Assembly: GCA_031180725.1 (NCBI GenBank)
Contig: JAPSLO010000013.1
Location: 124,001 to 188,000 of the forward strand
Length of the DNA: 64,000 nucleotides
Source: Roseomonas sp.
GTDB taxonomy: Bacteria > Pseudomonadota > Alphaproteobacteria > Acetobacterales > Acetobacteraceae
Direction: 5' to 3'
Shown here: positions 43,361-52,402 of the stretch, piece after piece
Numbering within the stretch: the stretch's first letter is position 1
Layout of the letters: each line of letters begins with the position of its first letter
Position numbers and translations under genes: made by a program
Notes under the pieces: generated by a model
Seen by the model: only the letters and a program-made list of their open reading frames with translations
What the model was told of the DNA's origin: nothing
Database searches by the model: none

Positions 43361-44629
43361 ATGGATGCCTCGCCCGGCACCGCAATGGCCGATGCGCCGA
43401 TCTTCGACCCCGCCGCCTTCCGCCTGACCGCGCAGGAGGCGGAGCTGACGGCGAAGGCGCGCGACTTCGGCGCCCGCGTCCTGGCGCCGCGCGCGGCGCG
43501 CTGGGACCGGGAAGCAACCTTCCCGATGGACAATTACCGGGACATGCATGCCGAGGGGCTGCTGGCCATCTGCATCCCGCGGGATGAGGGCGGGCTGGGT
43601 GCCGGCTTCCGCGCCTATTGCCTGACGGCGGCGGAACTCGGCCGCTATTGCGGCGCCACGGCGCTGACCTGGAACATGCATGTCTGCAGCACGCTCTGGA
43701 CTGGCGCGCTGACCGAGGATCTGGAGATGCCGGCCGAGGCCCGCGCCGAGCATCGCCGGCGCCGGCGGATCCACTATGACCGCATCCTGAAAGACGGCGC
43801 CATCTACTCCCAGCCCTTCTCGGAGGGCGGCGCGGCGGCGGCGGGGGCCGCAGCCTTCGGCACCACCGCACGGCGCGTGCCGGGCGGCTTTGTCGTTAGC
43901 GGAAAGAAGATCTTCGCCAGCCTGGCGGGCCATGCGAACTACTACGGCATTCTCTGCACCGAGCAGCGGGAAGGCCAGGCGGCCTCGCGCCGCGACACGC
44001 TGTATCTGGGTGTGCCGGCCGATGCGCCGGGGGTGGAGGTGGTGGGGGATTGGGACCCGCTGGGCATGCGGGGCACCGTCTCCCGCACGCTGATCTTCAA
44101 GGATGTCTTCGTGGAGGAGGACGCGGCGCTGATGCCGCCCGGCCTCTACTTCCAGGCGGCGACGCGCTGGCCGCACATGTTCCTGACCCTCTCGCCCACC
44201 TATATGGGCCTGGCCCAGGCGGCCTATGACTTCACGGTGCGCTACCTGCGCGGCGAACAGCCGGGTACGCCGCCGGTGAAGCGGCGGATGTATCCCACGA
44301 AGCAGATCGCCGTGGCGCAGATGAAGGTGATGCTGGAACAGACCAAGGCACTGTGGTTCCAGGCGATCACCGAGGCCGGCCCCGATCCCTCCAAGGACGC
44401 CATGATGCGCGCGCTGGCGGCGCAGTACACGGTGATGGAGAATGCCAATGCGCTGGCGGCGCTGGCGCTGCGCACCTGCGGTGGCCAGTCCATGCTGAAG
44501 TCGCTGCCGCTGGAACGGATCTACCGCGATAGCCGCTGCGGCGCGCTGATGCTGCCCTGGACGGCGGAGCTGTGCATCGACCGCCTGGGCCGCGACGCGC
44601 TGTACGAGAAGGGCGAGACCGACTCATGA
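43361..44629 (+). CDS. Acyl-CoA dehydrogenase family protein
   Basis: A 422-residue flavoprotein with the acyl-CoA dehydrogenase fold. Elements visible are the N-terminal FDPAAFRLTAQEAELTAKARDF, IPRDEGGLGAG, SQPFSEGG, VVSGKKIFASLAGHANYYG and, late, LRTCGGQSMLKSLPLERIYRDSRCG. The terminal block is more like flavin monooxygenase-type members than classic short-chain dehydrogenases, so the reaction may not be simple desaturation. The ATG at 43361 has GGAG eight bases upstream; ATG 43355 and GTG 43352 are alternatives. The stop overlaps the synthetase start. Confidence 0.9.
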   Translation: MDASPGTAMADAPIFDPAAFRLTAQEAELTAKARDFGARVLAPRAARWDREATFPMDNYRDMHAEGLLAICIPRDEGGLGAGFRAYCLTAAELGRYCGATALTWNMHVCSTLWTGALTEDLEMPAEARAEHRRRRRIHYDRILKDGAIYSQPFSEGGAAAAGAAAFGTTARRVPGGFVVSGKKIFASLAGHANYYGILCTEQREGQAASRRDTLYLGVPADAPGVEVVGDWDPLGMRGTVSRTLIFKDVFVEEDAALMPPGLYFQAATRWPHMFLTLSPTYMGLAQAAYDFTVRYLRGEQPGTPPVKRRMYPTKQIAVAQMKVMLEQTKALWFQAITEAGPDPSKDAMMRALAAQYTVMENANALAALALRTCGGQSMLKSLPLERIYRDSRCGALMLPWTAELCIDRLGRDALYEKGETDS

Positions 44630-46086
44630 TCTGGCGCTGGCTGGAGCGCCACGCGGATCATCAGCCCGGGCGCATCGCGCTGCGCTTCGGCGATGAGGCC
44701 ATCACCTATGGCGCCCTGGCGCAGCGGGTGGCGGCAGCGGCCGATGGGCTGGCCGCGCGGGGCGTACGCCGGGGCGACCGCGTTGCCTTCCTCGGCCAGA
44801 ACCACCCGGCGCAGATCGTGCTGCTGTTCGCCTGCGCGCGCCTCGGCGCGGTCCAGGTTCCGCTGAACTGGCGGCTGGCCGGGCCGGAATGGCATTTCAT
44901 CCTGGCCGATTCGGGCACGCGGCTGCTCTTCGCCATGTCGGATTTCCGGGCGGCCGCCGAGGCCGCCGCGCCGCCCGGCTGCACCGTGCTGGACGCCACC
45001 GCCCTGCCGGAAGGCGATCCTGTCCCGGCCGTGGGGCAGGAAGATGACCCGATCCTGCTGGTCTACACCTCCGGCACCACCGGCCGGCCGAAGGGCGCGG
45101 TGCTGGACCAGCGCGCCTTGCTGTTCAACGCGCTGAACGCGCTGCACACCTTCCGCATGACCGCCGGCGACCGCGTGCTGACGGTGCTGCCGCTGTTCCA
45201 TGTCGGCGGGCTGAACATCCAGACCACGCCCGCGCTCTATGCCGGGGCGGAAGTCATCCTGCACCCGCGCTTCGATCCGGACGCCGCCTTCGATGCCATC
45301 CGCGACCAGCGACCCACCCTCTCGCTGCTCGTACCGGCGGTGATGCAGGCGCTGACCCGGCATTCGCGCTGGGCCGGCGCCGAGCTGTCATGCCTGCGGG
45401 GCGTCGGGGCCGGTTCCTCCGACGTGCCGGTGGAGCTGATCGCGGCTTTCCACGCCAAGGGCGTTCCCGTGCAGCAGGTTTATGGCGCCACCGAGACCTG
45501 CCCCATCGCCATTGTCCAGACGGCGGAGGAGGCGCTGGCCGCGCCCGGCTCCATCGGCAGGCCGGCGCTGCATGTGGACTGCCGCGTGGTGGATTCCGCG
45601 GGCCGGCCGCTGCCGCCCGGCCAGGCCGGCGAGATCCAGGTGCGCGGCCCTTCGGTGCTGCGTGCCTATTGGAACCGCGGCGATGCGCTGACCGCGGATG
45701 GCTGGTTCGCCACCGGCGATGTCGGCCGCGTGGACGAGGCCGGGCGCTGGTGGTTCGCCGACCGGGTGAAGCACGTCATCATCTCCGGCGGGGAGAACAT
45801 CTACCCGGCCGAGGTGGAGCGCCTGCTGGCCAGCGCGCCGGGCATCCTGGAAGGCGCCGTGGTCGGCCGCCCCGACCCGAAATGGGGCGAGGTGCCGGTG
45901 GCCGTGGTGGTGCCCAGCGAGGGCTTCGACCCGGCCGCCGTGCTGCGCCATTTCGAAGGCCAGCTCGCTCGCTTCAAGCATCCGCGCGATGTCGTGGCCA
46001 TGCCGGCGCTGCCGCGCACCGCACTGGGCAAGGTCGCTACGGCGGAGCTGAAGGCAATGGTGGCAGGCGCGGTAAGGGGCGCCTGA
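44626..46086 (+). CDS. Acyl-CoA synthetase (AMP-forming)
   Basis: A 486-residue member of the ANL adenylating superfamily that activates a carboxylic acid as its CoA thioester. The P-loop motif is LLVYTSGTTGRPKGAVL, with QQVYGATETCPI, DGWFATGDVGRVDEAG and VKHVIISGGENIYPAEVE following; the catalytic lysine is near the end in RTALGKVAT. It overlaps the dehydrogenase stop by four bases. Together with the hydrolase and dehydrogenase it would activate and oxidise an organic acid. The substrate is unknown. Confidence 0.93.
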   Translation: MIWRWLERHADHQPGRIALRFGDEAITYGALAQRVAAAADGLAARGVRRGDRVAFLGQNHPAQIVLLFACARLGAVQVPLNWRLAGPEWHFILADSGTRLLFAMSDFRAAAEAAAPPGCTVLDATALPEGDPVPAVGQEDDPILLVYTSGTTGRPKGAVLDQRALLFNALNALHTFRMTAGDRVLTVLPLFHVGGLNIQTTPALYAGAEVILHPRFDPDAAFDAIRDQRPTLSLLVPAVMQALTRHSRWAGAELSCLRGVGAGSSDVPVELIAAFHAKGVPVQQVYGATETCPIAIVQTAEEALAAPGSIGRPALHVDCRVVDSAGRPLPPGQAGEIQVRGPSVLRAYWNRGDALTADGWFATGDVGRVDEAGRWWFADRVKHVIISGGENIYPAEVERLLASAPGILEGAVVGRPDPKWGEVPVAVVVPSEGFDPAAVLRHFEGQLARFKHPRDVVAMPALPRTALGKVATAELKAMVAGAVRGA

Positions 46087-46165
46087 TACCTACCTGGATC
46101 ACAAAATCCCAATCTGCGGCCGACGGAGCCGGCCACGGCCGCGAATGCGGCGAGCAGGCCGGCGG

Positions 46166-46211
46166 GTGCTGGCGCCAGCACTTGAGGGCGTTTGCGTGTG
46201 AACACAAACGC
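46166..46211. terminator. Compound inverted repeat between synthetase and mutarotase genes
   Basis: A 16-base perfect palindrome GTGCTGGCGCCAGCAC (46166-46181) is followed by a hairpin GCGTTTG / CAAACGC (46188-46194 with 46205-46211). Both lie between convergent genes. They may end both transcripts or belong to a repeat. Confidence 0.45.
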
Positions 46212-46224
46212 ACGCTGGTATCAC

Positions 46225-47151
46225 TCAGCCCTCGATGGTGATCCGGTGGAGGAAGCGCCGGCTTTCGCCCGGGTGCAGCAGCATGATGCCGGGCTTGTGC
46301 CAGGCCTCCACCTCATGCCCGACGATGTCGGCATGGCCGGCCCAGGGCTCCAGGCAGAGGAAATCGGCGCCGGGCTTCATCCAGAGGCCGAGCTGCTCGA
46401 AGCCCTGCCAGGCCATCTCCACCGCCGCGGCGCCTGGGGCGGCATAGCGCAGCCGGCGACTGACCGGGGAAAGCAGGACCATTGCGCCGCGGCTGAACAG
46501 ATCCTCCCGCAAGCCCAGCGTGCGGCCGTTCAGCGGCAGATCGTGCGGCGTGGGGTCCAACAGCCCCTCAGGGGTCGGGCGGTAGAACGGGCCGCGTTCC
46601 TCCTGCTCGAATTCCAGGGCATGGGCGTGCTTGGCCCGGGAACCGGGCAGTGGCCAGGCCAGGGCAGGATGCGCGCCGATCGAAAAGGGCATCACCGTCT
46701 CGCCGGGATTGGTCACGGTGTAGGTGATGGTGACGCTGGACTGGCGCACCAGATAGGCGACTTCCAGGCGGAAGGGGAAAGGGTAGCGTTCCCAGCTTTC
46801 CGGGCTGTCGGTCAGCAGGAAGCGGCAAAAATCCGACCTGTGCTCCTGCAGGGTGAAGCGGCTGTCCCGCGCAAAGCCGTGCTGGCCCATGGGATAGTGC
46901 ATACCGCCCACGGTGAAGGCGTCGCCATGCAGCCGCCCCACCACGGGGAAGAGGATGGGCGCATGGCGCGGCCAGGCGGGGCCGGCCTGCCACAGATATT
47001 CACGACCCAGCCGATCGCGGAGGCCGCAGAGTTCCGCCCCCATCGCCTTCACCCGAACGGCGAGCGCGGCGGACCCGATCGCGACCGTATCGTCCGTGCC
47101 GCGATCCGCACCTTCGTCGGGCGCGCCGGTCTGTTGTATGGCTCGGTCCAT
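46225..47151 (-). CDS. Aldose 1-epimerase family protein, LacX-like
   Basis: A 308-residue mutarotase-fold protein of the LacX/YeaD-like branch. Landmarks are WPRHAPILFPVVGRLHGD, MGQHGFARDSRF with a conserved His, and FSIGAHPALAWPL with the second His; FLCLEPWAGHAD near the end carries the usual Glu. Its ATG at 47151 lies inside the CCATGG that also contains a plus-strand ATG at 47150. The substrate sugar is not evident. It is divergent from the lipoprotein hydrolase. Confidence 0.82.
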   Translation of the reverse strand: MDRAIQQTGAPDEGADRGTDDTVAIGSAALAVRVKAMGAELCGLRDRLGREYLWQAGPAWPRHAPILFPVVGRLHGDAFTVGGMHYPMGQHGFARDSRFTLQEHRSDFCRFLLTDSPESWERYPFPFRLEVAYLVRQSSVTITYTVTNPGETVMPFSIGAHPALAWPLPGSRAKHAHALEFEQEERGPFYRPTPEGLLDPTPHDLPLNGRTLGLREDLFSRGAMVLLSPVSRRLRYAAPGAAAVEMAWQGFEQLGLWMKPGADFLCLEPWAGHADIVGHEVEAWHKPGIMLLHPGESRRFLHRITIEG

Positions 47152-47200
47152 GGTTCCGCTCTTCTCGCCGGGGGGCCGGCCCGTGCCTGCTTCCGTAAAG

Positions 47201-48244
47201 GTGCCTTTGCCACACGCCAAGACAGCCCTCGGATTCCTGGCCGCCGGGCTGATGCTGCTGGCAGCGTCCTGCGCCCCGGTGGTGATGCCGGCGGGCCCAC
47301 CCACCGGCACACCGAGCCTGGCGGAGGACTCGATCACCGCCGCGGACGGCGCGGTGCTGCCCCTGCGCCGCTTCCCGCCAGAAGAGGCGCCGAAGGCCGT
47401 GGTCCTGGCGCTGCACGGCTTCAACGACCACTCCGGCAACTTCCTGGCCGACAGCCTGGACCAGCTGAAGGCGGCGGGGTTGCTGGTCTATGCCTATGAC
47501 CAGCGGGGCTTCGGGCGGGCTCCGAACCGGGGCTATTGGGCCGGCGGGGAGACGCTGGCGCTGGATGCCGCCACCGCTGCCCGCCTGCTGCGCCAGCGCC
47601 ACCCCGACCTGCCGCTGTTCCTGATGGGGGAGAGCATGGGCGCCTCGGTGGCGATCCTGGCGAGTGCCAGCCGCGATCCGCCGCCAGTGGATGGCTATGT
47701 GCTGCTGACGCCCGCGCTGTGGTCGCGCGAGACGATGAACCCGCTGGTCCGGGGCAGCCTGTGGCTGGCCGCGCGCACCATTCCCATCATCGGCTTCCAG
47801 GGCGGGGTGGGCGGCGTGGTGGCCAGCGACAACCCGGAAGCGCTGCGCCGCCTCGGCCGCGACCCCCTGACCATCCGCACGACGCGCGTTGATGCGGCGG
47901 TGGGGCTGGTGGACCTGATGGACGCCGCCTTCGCGGCGCTGCCGCGTTGCTGCCGGGGCGCTGATGGCGCGCTGGTGCCGGCATTGATGCTGGTAGGGGC
48001 GCAGGACATGCTGGTGCCGCCGCGGGCCACGCGCGCCGCGCTGCGGCAGATCCCGCCCGGCACCTCCAGCCTGCGCGTCGGCGTCTATCCGGATGGCTAC
48101 CACCTGCTGCTGGCCGGCAGGAATCGCGAGGCGGTGGTGCGCGACGTGGTGGCCTTCATGGCCGCCCCCGCCGCGCCTCTGCCCTCCGGCGCGGAGGGAA
48201 ACCTGGCCGCCTGGATGGAGGACCGGCTCAGTCCAGCGTCCTGA
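47201..48244 (+). CDS. Lipoprotein alpha/beta hydrolase (monoacylglycerol-lipase-like)
   Basis: A 347-residue hydrolase with a lipoprotein signal (MPLPHAKTALGFLAAGLML then LAASC lipobox). The catalytic domain is of the serine aminopeptidase S33/monoacylglycerol lipase type: LALHGFNDHSGNF, MGESMGASVAIL with the nucleophile, GAQDMLVPP with the acid and YPDGYHLLL with the histidine. The GTG at 47201 places the signal at the N-terminus; an ATG at 47150 is possible but would bury it. It is probably anchored at the periplasmic side of the envelope. Its end overlaps the convergent tarD 3' end by 17 bases. Confidence 0.85.
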   Translation: MPLPHAKTALGFLAAGLMLLAASCAPVVMPAGPPTGTPSLAEDSITAADGAVLPLRRFPPEEAPKAVVLALHGFNDHSGNFLADSLDQLKAAGLLVYAYDQRGFGRAPNRGYWAGGETLALDAATAARLLRQRHPDLPLFLMGESMGASVAILASASRDPPPVDGYVLLTPALWSRETMNPLVRGSLWLAARTIPIIGFQGGVGGVVASDNPEALRRLGRDPLTIRTTRVDAAVGLVDLMDAAFAALPRCCRGADGALVPALMLVGAQDMLVPPRATRAALRQIPPGTSSLRVGVYPDGYHLLLAGRNREAVVRDVVAFMAAPAAPLPSGAEGNLAAWMEDRLSPAS

Positions 48245-49406
48245 ACACCTTGTAGAGCTCGTTCTTCGCCTCGAAGCCGACGCCAGGCACATCCGGCATG
48301 TGCACCCGGCTGTCCTGCACCGGCACGTCATCGGCGAAGCCGCCGAAGGGGGCGAAGACTTCCGGGTAGCTTTCATTGCCGCCGAGGCCGAGGCCGACGG
48401 CGATGTTCAGCGCGAACTGGTGCCCGCCATGGGGCACGCAGCGGCGCGGGCTCCAGCCATGCTCCACCAGCATCTGCAGCGTGCGGAGATATTCGACCAG
48501 CCCATAGGAGAGCGCCGGGTCCATCTGCAGGATGTCGCGGTCCGGCCGCAGCCCGCCATGCCGGATCAGGTTTCGCGCATCCAGCATGGAGAACAGGTTC
48601 TCACCCGTCGCGATGGGCGGGGCATAATGCTCGGCCAGAGTCGCGTGGGTTGCGTAGTCCAGCGGGTCCAGCGGCTCCTCGTACCAGCGCAGGTTGAAGG
48701 GCTTCAGCGCGGCGGCATAGGTCAGCGCGGCGTGCAGGCCGAAGCGGCCATTCACATCCACGCAGAGCTTCGAGCCATCGCCGCCCAGCAGCTTCAGCAC
48801 TGCCTCGATGCGGGCGAGGTCCTCGGCCAGCGCGTCCTTCAGCGGCGTGCCAGGCGCGCCGCCGATCTTCATCTTCACGGTGGAATAGCCCATGCCGAGG
48901 TAGCGTTTCATTTCCTCGACCAGCTGATCCACGCCCTTTCCGGGGTAGTAATAGCCGCCGGCGGCGTAGACCCAGGCCGCCTCATCCGCCTGGCCCTTGT
49001 TGTAGAGGTCGGCCAGCAGCCGCCACAGCGGCACGCCTTCCAGCTTCGCCGCGGCGTCCCACAGCGCCATGTCCAGCACGCCCACCGCCACGCTGCGCTC
49101 GCCATGGCCGCCGGGCTTCTCGTTCTTCATCATCACAGCCCAGGCGCCGGCAGGATCCAGCTTCCCGTCCGTGGTGGTCACCTGGTCTTCCGTCGCCTCC
49201 GTCAGGCGGGGGATGAAGCGTTCCGCCAGCAGGCCAGGCTGGGCGTAGCGGCCATTGGAGTTGAAGCCATAGCCGGTCACGCGCTTGCCATTGCCTTCCA
49301 CCGTGACCGCCACGATGGAGGCGGTCATCTTGGAGAAGTCGATATAGGCGTTGGCAATGGCGCTGCTGATCGGGGCCACGCCCTGCTTCACGCTGACAAT
49401 CCGCAT
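48228..49406 (-). CDS. tarD: D(-)-tartrate dehydratase
   Basis: A 392-residue enolase-superfamily enzyme that dehydrates D-tartrate to oxaloacetate. The order of blocks matches the Bradyrhizobium enzyme: NAYIDFSKMT, VTGYGFNSNGRYAQ, NEKPGGHGERSVAVG and YAAGGYYYPGKG. Lys178/Lys180 are in VKMKIGG, metal ligands Asp217, Glu243 and Glu269 have the expected 26-residue spacing, and catalytic His326 is in CVPHGGHQ. The ATG at 49406 is chosen by homology. It is divergent from the enoyl-CoA hydratase gene, with an 84-base shared promoter region. Confidence 0.88.
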   Translation of the reverse strand: MRIVSVKQGVAPISSAIANAYIDFSKMTASIVAVTVEGNGKRVTGYGFNSNGRYAQPGLLAERFIPRLTEATEDQVTTTDGKLDPAGAWAVMMKNEKPGGHGERSVAVGVLDMALWDAAAKLEGVPLWRLLADLYNKGQADEAAWVYAAGGYYYPGKGVDQLVEEMKRYLGMGYSTVKMKIGGAPGTPLKDALAEDLARIEAVLKLLGGDGSKLCVDVNGRFGLHAALTYAAALKPFNLRWYEEPLDPLDYATHATLAEHYAPPIATGENLFSMLDARNLIRHGGLRPDRDILQMDPALSYGLVEYLRTLQMLVEHGWSPRRCVPHGGHQFALNIAVGLGLGGNESYPEVFAPFGGFADDVPVQDSRVHMPDVPGVGFEAKNELYKVFRTLD

Positions 49407-49490
49407 CCTGTACTTCCCGGAGGCTCCTGCCCCCCTTGTCGCCCTGGCCGGCCTGTCGGCACAAGAGGGGCGGCAACCGGAGGAAACCCT

Positions 49491-50267
49491 ATGGCCGACA
49501 TCCTGCACGAAACGCGCGGCGCCGTGGCCTGGACCACGCTGAACCGCCCGCAGGCACGAAATGCCATGACCTTCGCGATGTACGAAGGTCTCATTGAGCA
49601 GGCGCACCGCCTCGCGGAGGACAAGGCGATCCGCGCCTGGGTCATCACCGGCGCCGGCGGCAAGGCCTTCGCGGCCGGCACCGATATCAGCCAGTTCAAG
49701 GAATTCCGCACCGGCCAGGACGCGCTGGACTACGAGGTGCGGATCGACCGCGTGCTTTCGGCCATCGAGGACTGCCCGAAGCCGGTGATCGCCGCCATTG
49801 CAGGCGCCTGCACCGGCGGCGGCCTGGGCATCGCCGGCGTCTGCGACCTGCGCATCGCCGCGGCCAATGCGCGCTTCGGCCTGCCCATTGCACGTACGCT
49901 GGGCAATTGCCTCTCCATGTCCAACTACGCCCGCTTCTCCGCCCTGATCGGTCCGGCGCGGGTGAAGGAGCTGGTCTTCACCGCCAGGTTGATGGAAGCC
50001 GATGAGGCGCTGAAGCTCGGCTTGGTCTCCGAACTGCTGGAGACGCCCGAGGCGCTGGAAGCGCGCGCCATGGAACTGGCCAACCACATCGCGGGCTTGG
50101 CGCCGCGCACCCTGACGGCGACCAAATTCGCGCTTAAGCGGCTGCGCCAGGCCGCCGGCACCATCCATGGCGACGACCTGGTGACCATGTGCTTCGGCAG
50201 CAAGGATTTCCAGGAAGGTGTCTCCGCCTTCCTGGAGAAGCGCGCCCCCAACTGGACCGGCGACTGA
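49491..50267 (+). CDS. Enoyl-CoA hydratase/isomerase family protein
   Basis: A 258-residue crotonase-fold protein. The CoA-binding and oxyanion-hole regions are KAFAAGTDISQFKEF and AIAGACTGGGLGIAGVCDLRIA. Where canonical enoyl-CoA hydratases have Glu residues near GNCLSM, this sequence reads IARTLGNCLSMSNYARF, so hydratase activity is not assured and a related reaction is possible. The ATG at 49491 has GGAGGAA six bases upstream. A Bug binding protein gene follows after 43 bases in the same direction. Confidence 0.88.
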   Translation: MADILHETRGAVAWTTLNRPQARNAMTFAMYEGLIEQAHRLAEDKAIRAWVITGAGGKAFAAGTDISQFKEFRTGQDALDYEVRIDRVLSAIEDCPKPVIAAIAGACTGGGLGIAGVCDLRIAAANARFGLPIARTLGNCLSMSNYARFSALIGPARVKELVFTARLMEADEALKLGLVSELLETPEALEARAMELANHIAGLAPRTLTATKFALKRLRQAAGTIHGDDLVTMCFGSKDFQEGVSAFLEKRAPNWTGD

Positions 50268-50310
50268 GGAACGCGCATCCTTCCTGGATAACCACTAGGG
50301 AGGAATGCGG

Positions 50311-51282
50311 ATGCTGTCGCGCCGCTCCATGATCGCTGCTGCGGGCCTGGCTGCCTTGCCATGGCAGGCCCGCGCCCAAGGCACTTATCCGACACGGCCT
50401 ATCAACATGCTGGTGGGCTTTGCCCCCGGCGGCGGCACCGACATCATCGCCCGACTGTTGCAACCGCAGTTGCAGGAGGAGCTGGGCCAGCCCATCGCCA
50501 TCGAGAATCGCGCTGGTGGCTCCGGCACCATCGCGGCGGCGGCCAATGCACGGGCGCGGCCGGATGGCTATACGATGCTGATGACCACGGTCAGCGCCTC
50601 CGCCGTGGTGCCGCCGACCATGAACCCGCCGCCCTTCGACATCATCCGCGACCAGACGGCGGTGGTGCTGGCCGGCACGGTGCCACTGGTCGCGGTGGTG
50701 CCGCTGAACTCGCCGGCGCAGAATTTCCGGCAGTTCCTGGATCATGCGAAGGCCAATCCGGGGAAGCTGAACTACTCCTCCTCCGGCGTCGCGACGCAGC
50801 AGCATCTGTCGGCGGAGGCACTCTCGGCCGAGGCGGGACTGCAGATGCAGCACATCCCCTTCCGCGGCACCGGGCAGGCGGTGAACGAGATCCTGTCGGG
50901 CCGCATCGACATCGCCTTCGACACGCTGCCGACCTACCTGCCGCATATCCGCGCCGGCCGGGTGCGCGCCTTGGCCACCACCCTGCCGCAGCGGGTGGAA
51001 TGGCTGCCGGATGTGCCGACGGTGGCCGAGCATGGCTTCCCAGGCTTCGACCAGAGTGTGTGGTACATGGTGATGGGCCCGCCCGGCCTGCCAGAGCCGG
51101 TGATCGGCCGCTGGGTGGATGCGGTGAACAAGGTGCTGCGCGACCCAGGCTTGCGGCAGAAAGTGGTGGATGCCGGCTTCATCCCCGGCGGCGGCAGCTC
51201 TGCCGATGCGGCCGCGCTGCTCCAGCGCGACGCGCGGCGGTACGCGGAGCTGATCCGCAAGGCGAATATCCGCTTCGAGTGA
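50311..51282 (+). CDS. Bug-family tripartite tricarboxylate-type binding protein
   Basis: A 323-residue periplasmic solute-binding protein of the Bug/TctC family. The signal is MLSRRSMIAAAGLAALPWQARAQ, followed by YPTRPINMLVGFAPGGGTDIIARLLQPQL, the family hallmark, then IENRAGGSGTIAAA, GKLNYSSSGVATQQHLSAEAL and GLPEPVIGRWVDAVN. Shine-Dalgarno GGGAGGA lies seven bases before the ATG at 50311, while ATG 50305 abuts it. Such proteins bind organic acids; no TctA/TctB partner is nearby, as is common. Confidence 0.93.
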   Translation: MLSRRSMIAAAGLAALPWQARAQGTYPTRPINMLVGFAPGGGTDIIARLLQPQLQEELGQPIAIENRAGGSGTIAAAANARARPDGYTMLMTTVSASAVVPPTMNPPPFDIIRDQTAVVLAGTVPLVAVVPLNSPAQNFRQFLDHAKANPGKLNYSSSGVATQQHLSAEALSAEAGLQMQHIPFRGTGQAVNEILSGRIDIAFDTLPTYLPHIRAGRVRALATTLPQRVEWLPDVPTVAEHGFPGFDQSVWYMVMGPPGLPEPVIGRWVDAVNKVLRDPGLRQKVVDAGFIPGGGSSADAAALLQRDARRYAELIRKANIRFE

Positions 51283-51289
51283 GGCAGGT

Positions 51290-51320
51290 CCGCCCCGGCG
51301 CCCGCCTGGCGCCGGGGCGG
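51290..51320. terminator. Strong hairpin between Bug gene and 2-hydroxyacid dehydrogenase
   Basis: A perfect 13-bp stem, CCGCCCCGGCGCC / GGCGCCGGGGCGG (51290-51302 with 51308-51320), with a 5-base loop lies between convergent genes. It is the longest perfect hairpin I noticed in the window. Confidence 0.6.
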
Positions 51321-51326
51321 CCGGTA

Positions 51327-52301
51327 TCAGTCGTTCCGGCCCAGAACCTCGCGGTTCACCACCACATCCGGATCCAGCCTGCCGTCGAAACAGGCCAGCA
51401 CCGCCGCGGCGCTGTCCAGCGCCATGCGCCGCAACCCTTCCTGCGTGCTGGCGGCGACATGCGGCGTGCAGATCAGGTTGGGCGCGCCAAGCAGGGGCAG
51501 CGGGGTAGTTACCGGCTCTTCCTCGAACACGTCGAGGCCGGCGGCACCGATCTGCCCGCTGCGTAGCGCCGCCTCCAGCGCCGCCTCGTCCACCAGCGTC
51601 CCGCGCGCCGTGTTCACCAGCACCGCGCCGCGCCTCATGCCATTGAGGAACGCCGCGTCGGCCATGCGGCGTGTATCGGCATTGGAGGGGCAATGCAGCG
51701 TGACGATATCGGCCTCGGCCAGCGCCGCGGGCAGGTCGTCCACCGGCTCGTAGCCGGCGCCGCGGATGGTGCCCTTGGGCAGGAAGGGATCGCGCACCAG
51801 CACGCGCATGTTGAAGGCCGCGCAGAGCCGCGCGACGCGCGTGCCGATGCGGCCGAAGCCCACCACCAGCACCGTCTTGCCGGCCAGCTCGAAGCTCGGC
51901 TGGCCGGGCTGCGCGCCCCAGGTGAAGTGCCGGAGATTTGCATCATAGGACGTCAGCTTGCGCATGCAGGCCAGCATCATCATCAGCGCGTGTTCCGCCA
52001 CCGAGACGGCATTGGCTTCCGGCGTGATGGTCAGCGGGATGCGGCGTTCCGTCAGCGCCGGCACATCGATGATATCGTAGCCCACGCCATGCCGCGCCAG
52101 GATCTTCAGCTTCGGGCACATGGCCAGGAAGGCGCGGTCCACCACCATGGTGCGGACGATCAGCGCATCGGCCTCGGGGATTCGGGCGGCGAGGGTGGCG
52201 GGGGTGCGGTCCGGCAGGATCTCCACCGTTACGCCGGGCCTGGCACGGAGCAGCGCCAGCGCATCGGGGTGGATCGGCTGCGGGCAGATGACATGTGGCA
52301 T
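51327..52301 (-). CDS. 2-hydroxyacid dehydrogenase (SerA-like)
   Basis: A 324-residue D-isomer-specific 2-hydroxyacid dehydrogenase. The NAD motif is VLVVGFGRIGTRVARL, with catalytic Arg in VNTARGTLVDEAAL, Glu in DVFEEEP and His in CTPHVAAST. The size and blocks fit the phosphoglycerate-dehydrogenase-like group, but without the C-terminal ACT domain, so a glycerate, tartronate or related 2-hydroxyacid is more likely than serine synthesis. The ATG at 52301 (MPHVICPQP) is chosen by homology. It is divergent from eutB. Confidence 0.9.
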   Translation of the reverse strand: MPHVICPQPIHPDALALLRARPGVTVEILPDRTPATLAARIPEADALIVRTMVVDRAFLAMCPKLKILARHGVGYDIIDVPALTERRIPLTITPEANAVSVAEHALMMMLACMRKLTSYDANLRHFTWGAQPGQPSFELAGKTVLVVGFGRIGTRVARLCAAFNMRVLVRDPFLPKGTIRGAGYEPVDDLPAALAEADIVTLHCPSNADTRRMADAAFLNGMRRGAVLVNTARGTLVDEAALEAALRSGQIGAAGLDVFEEEPVTTPLPLLGAPNLICTPHVAASTQEGLRRMALDSAAAVLACFDGRLDPDVVVNREVLGRND

Positions 52302-52402
52302 TGGGCTTCCCTGGACCTGGGCGGGCGATCCTTGTCCGGCCATTCCGGGCTGGCAAGCCGCCCGGCCCAGTGCCATGACAGGCGGCGGACAGGAGGCGAG
52401 GC

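Noticed and set aside
52302-52402. Cobalamin riboswitch upstream of eutB
   Set aside because: The gap of 101 bases is too short and no B12-box-like sequence was seen.
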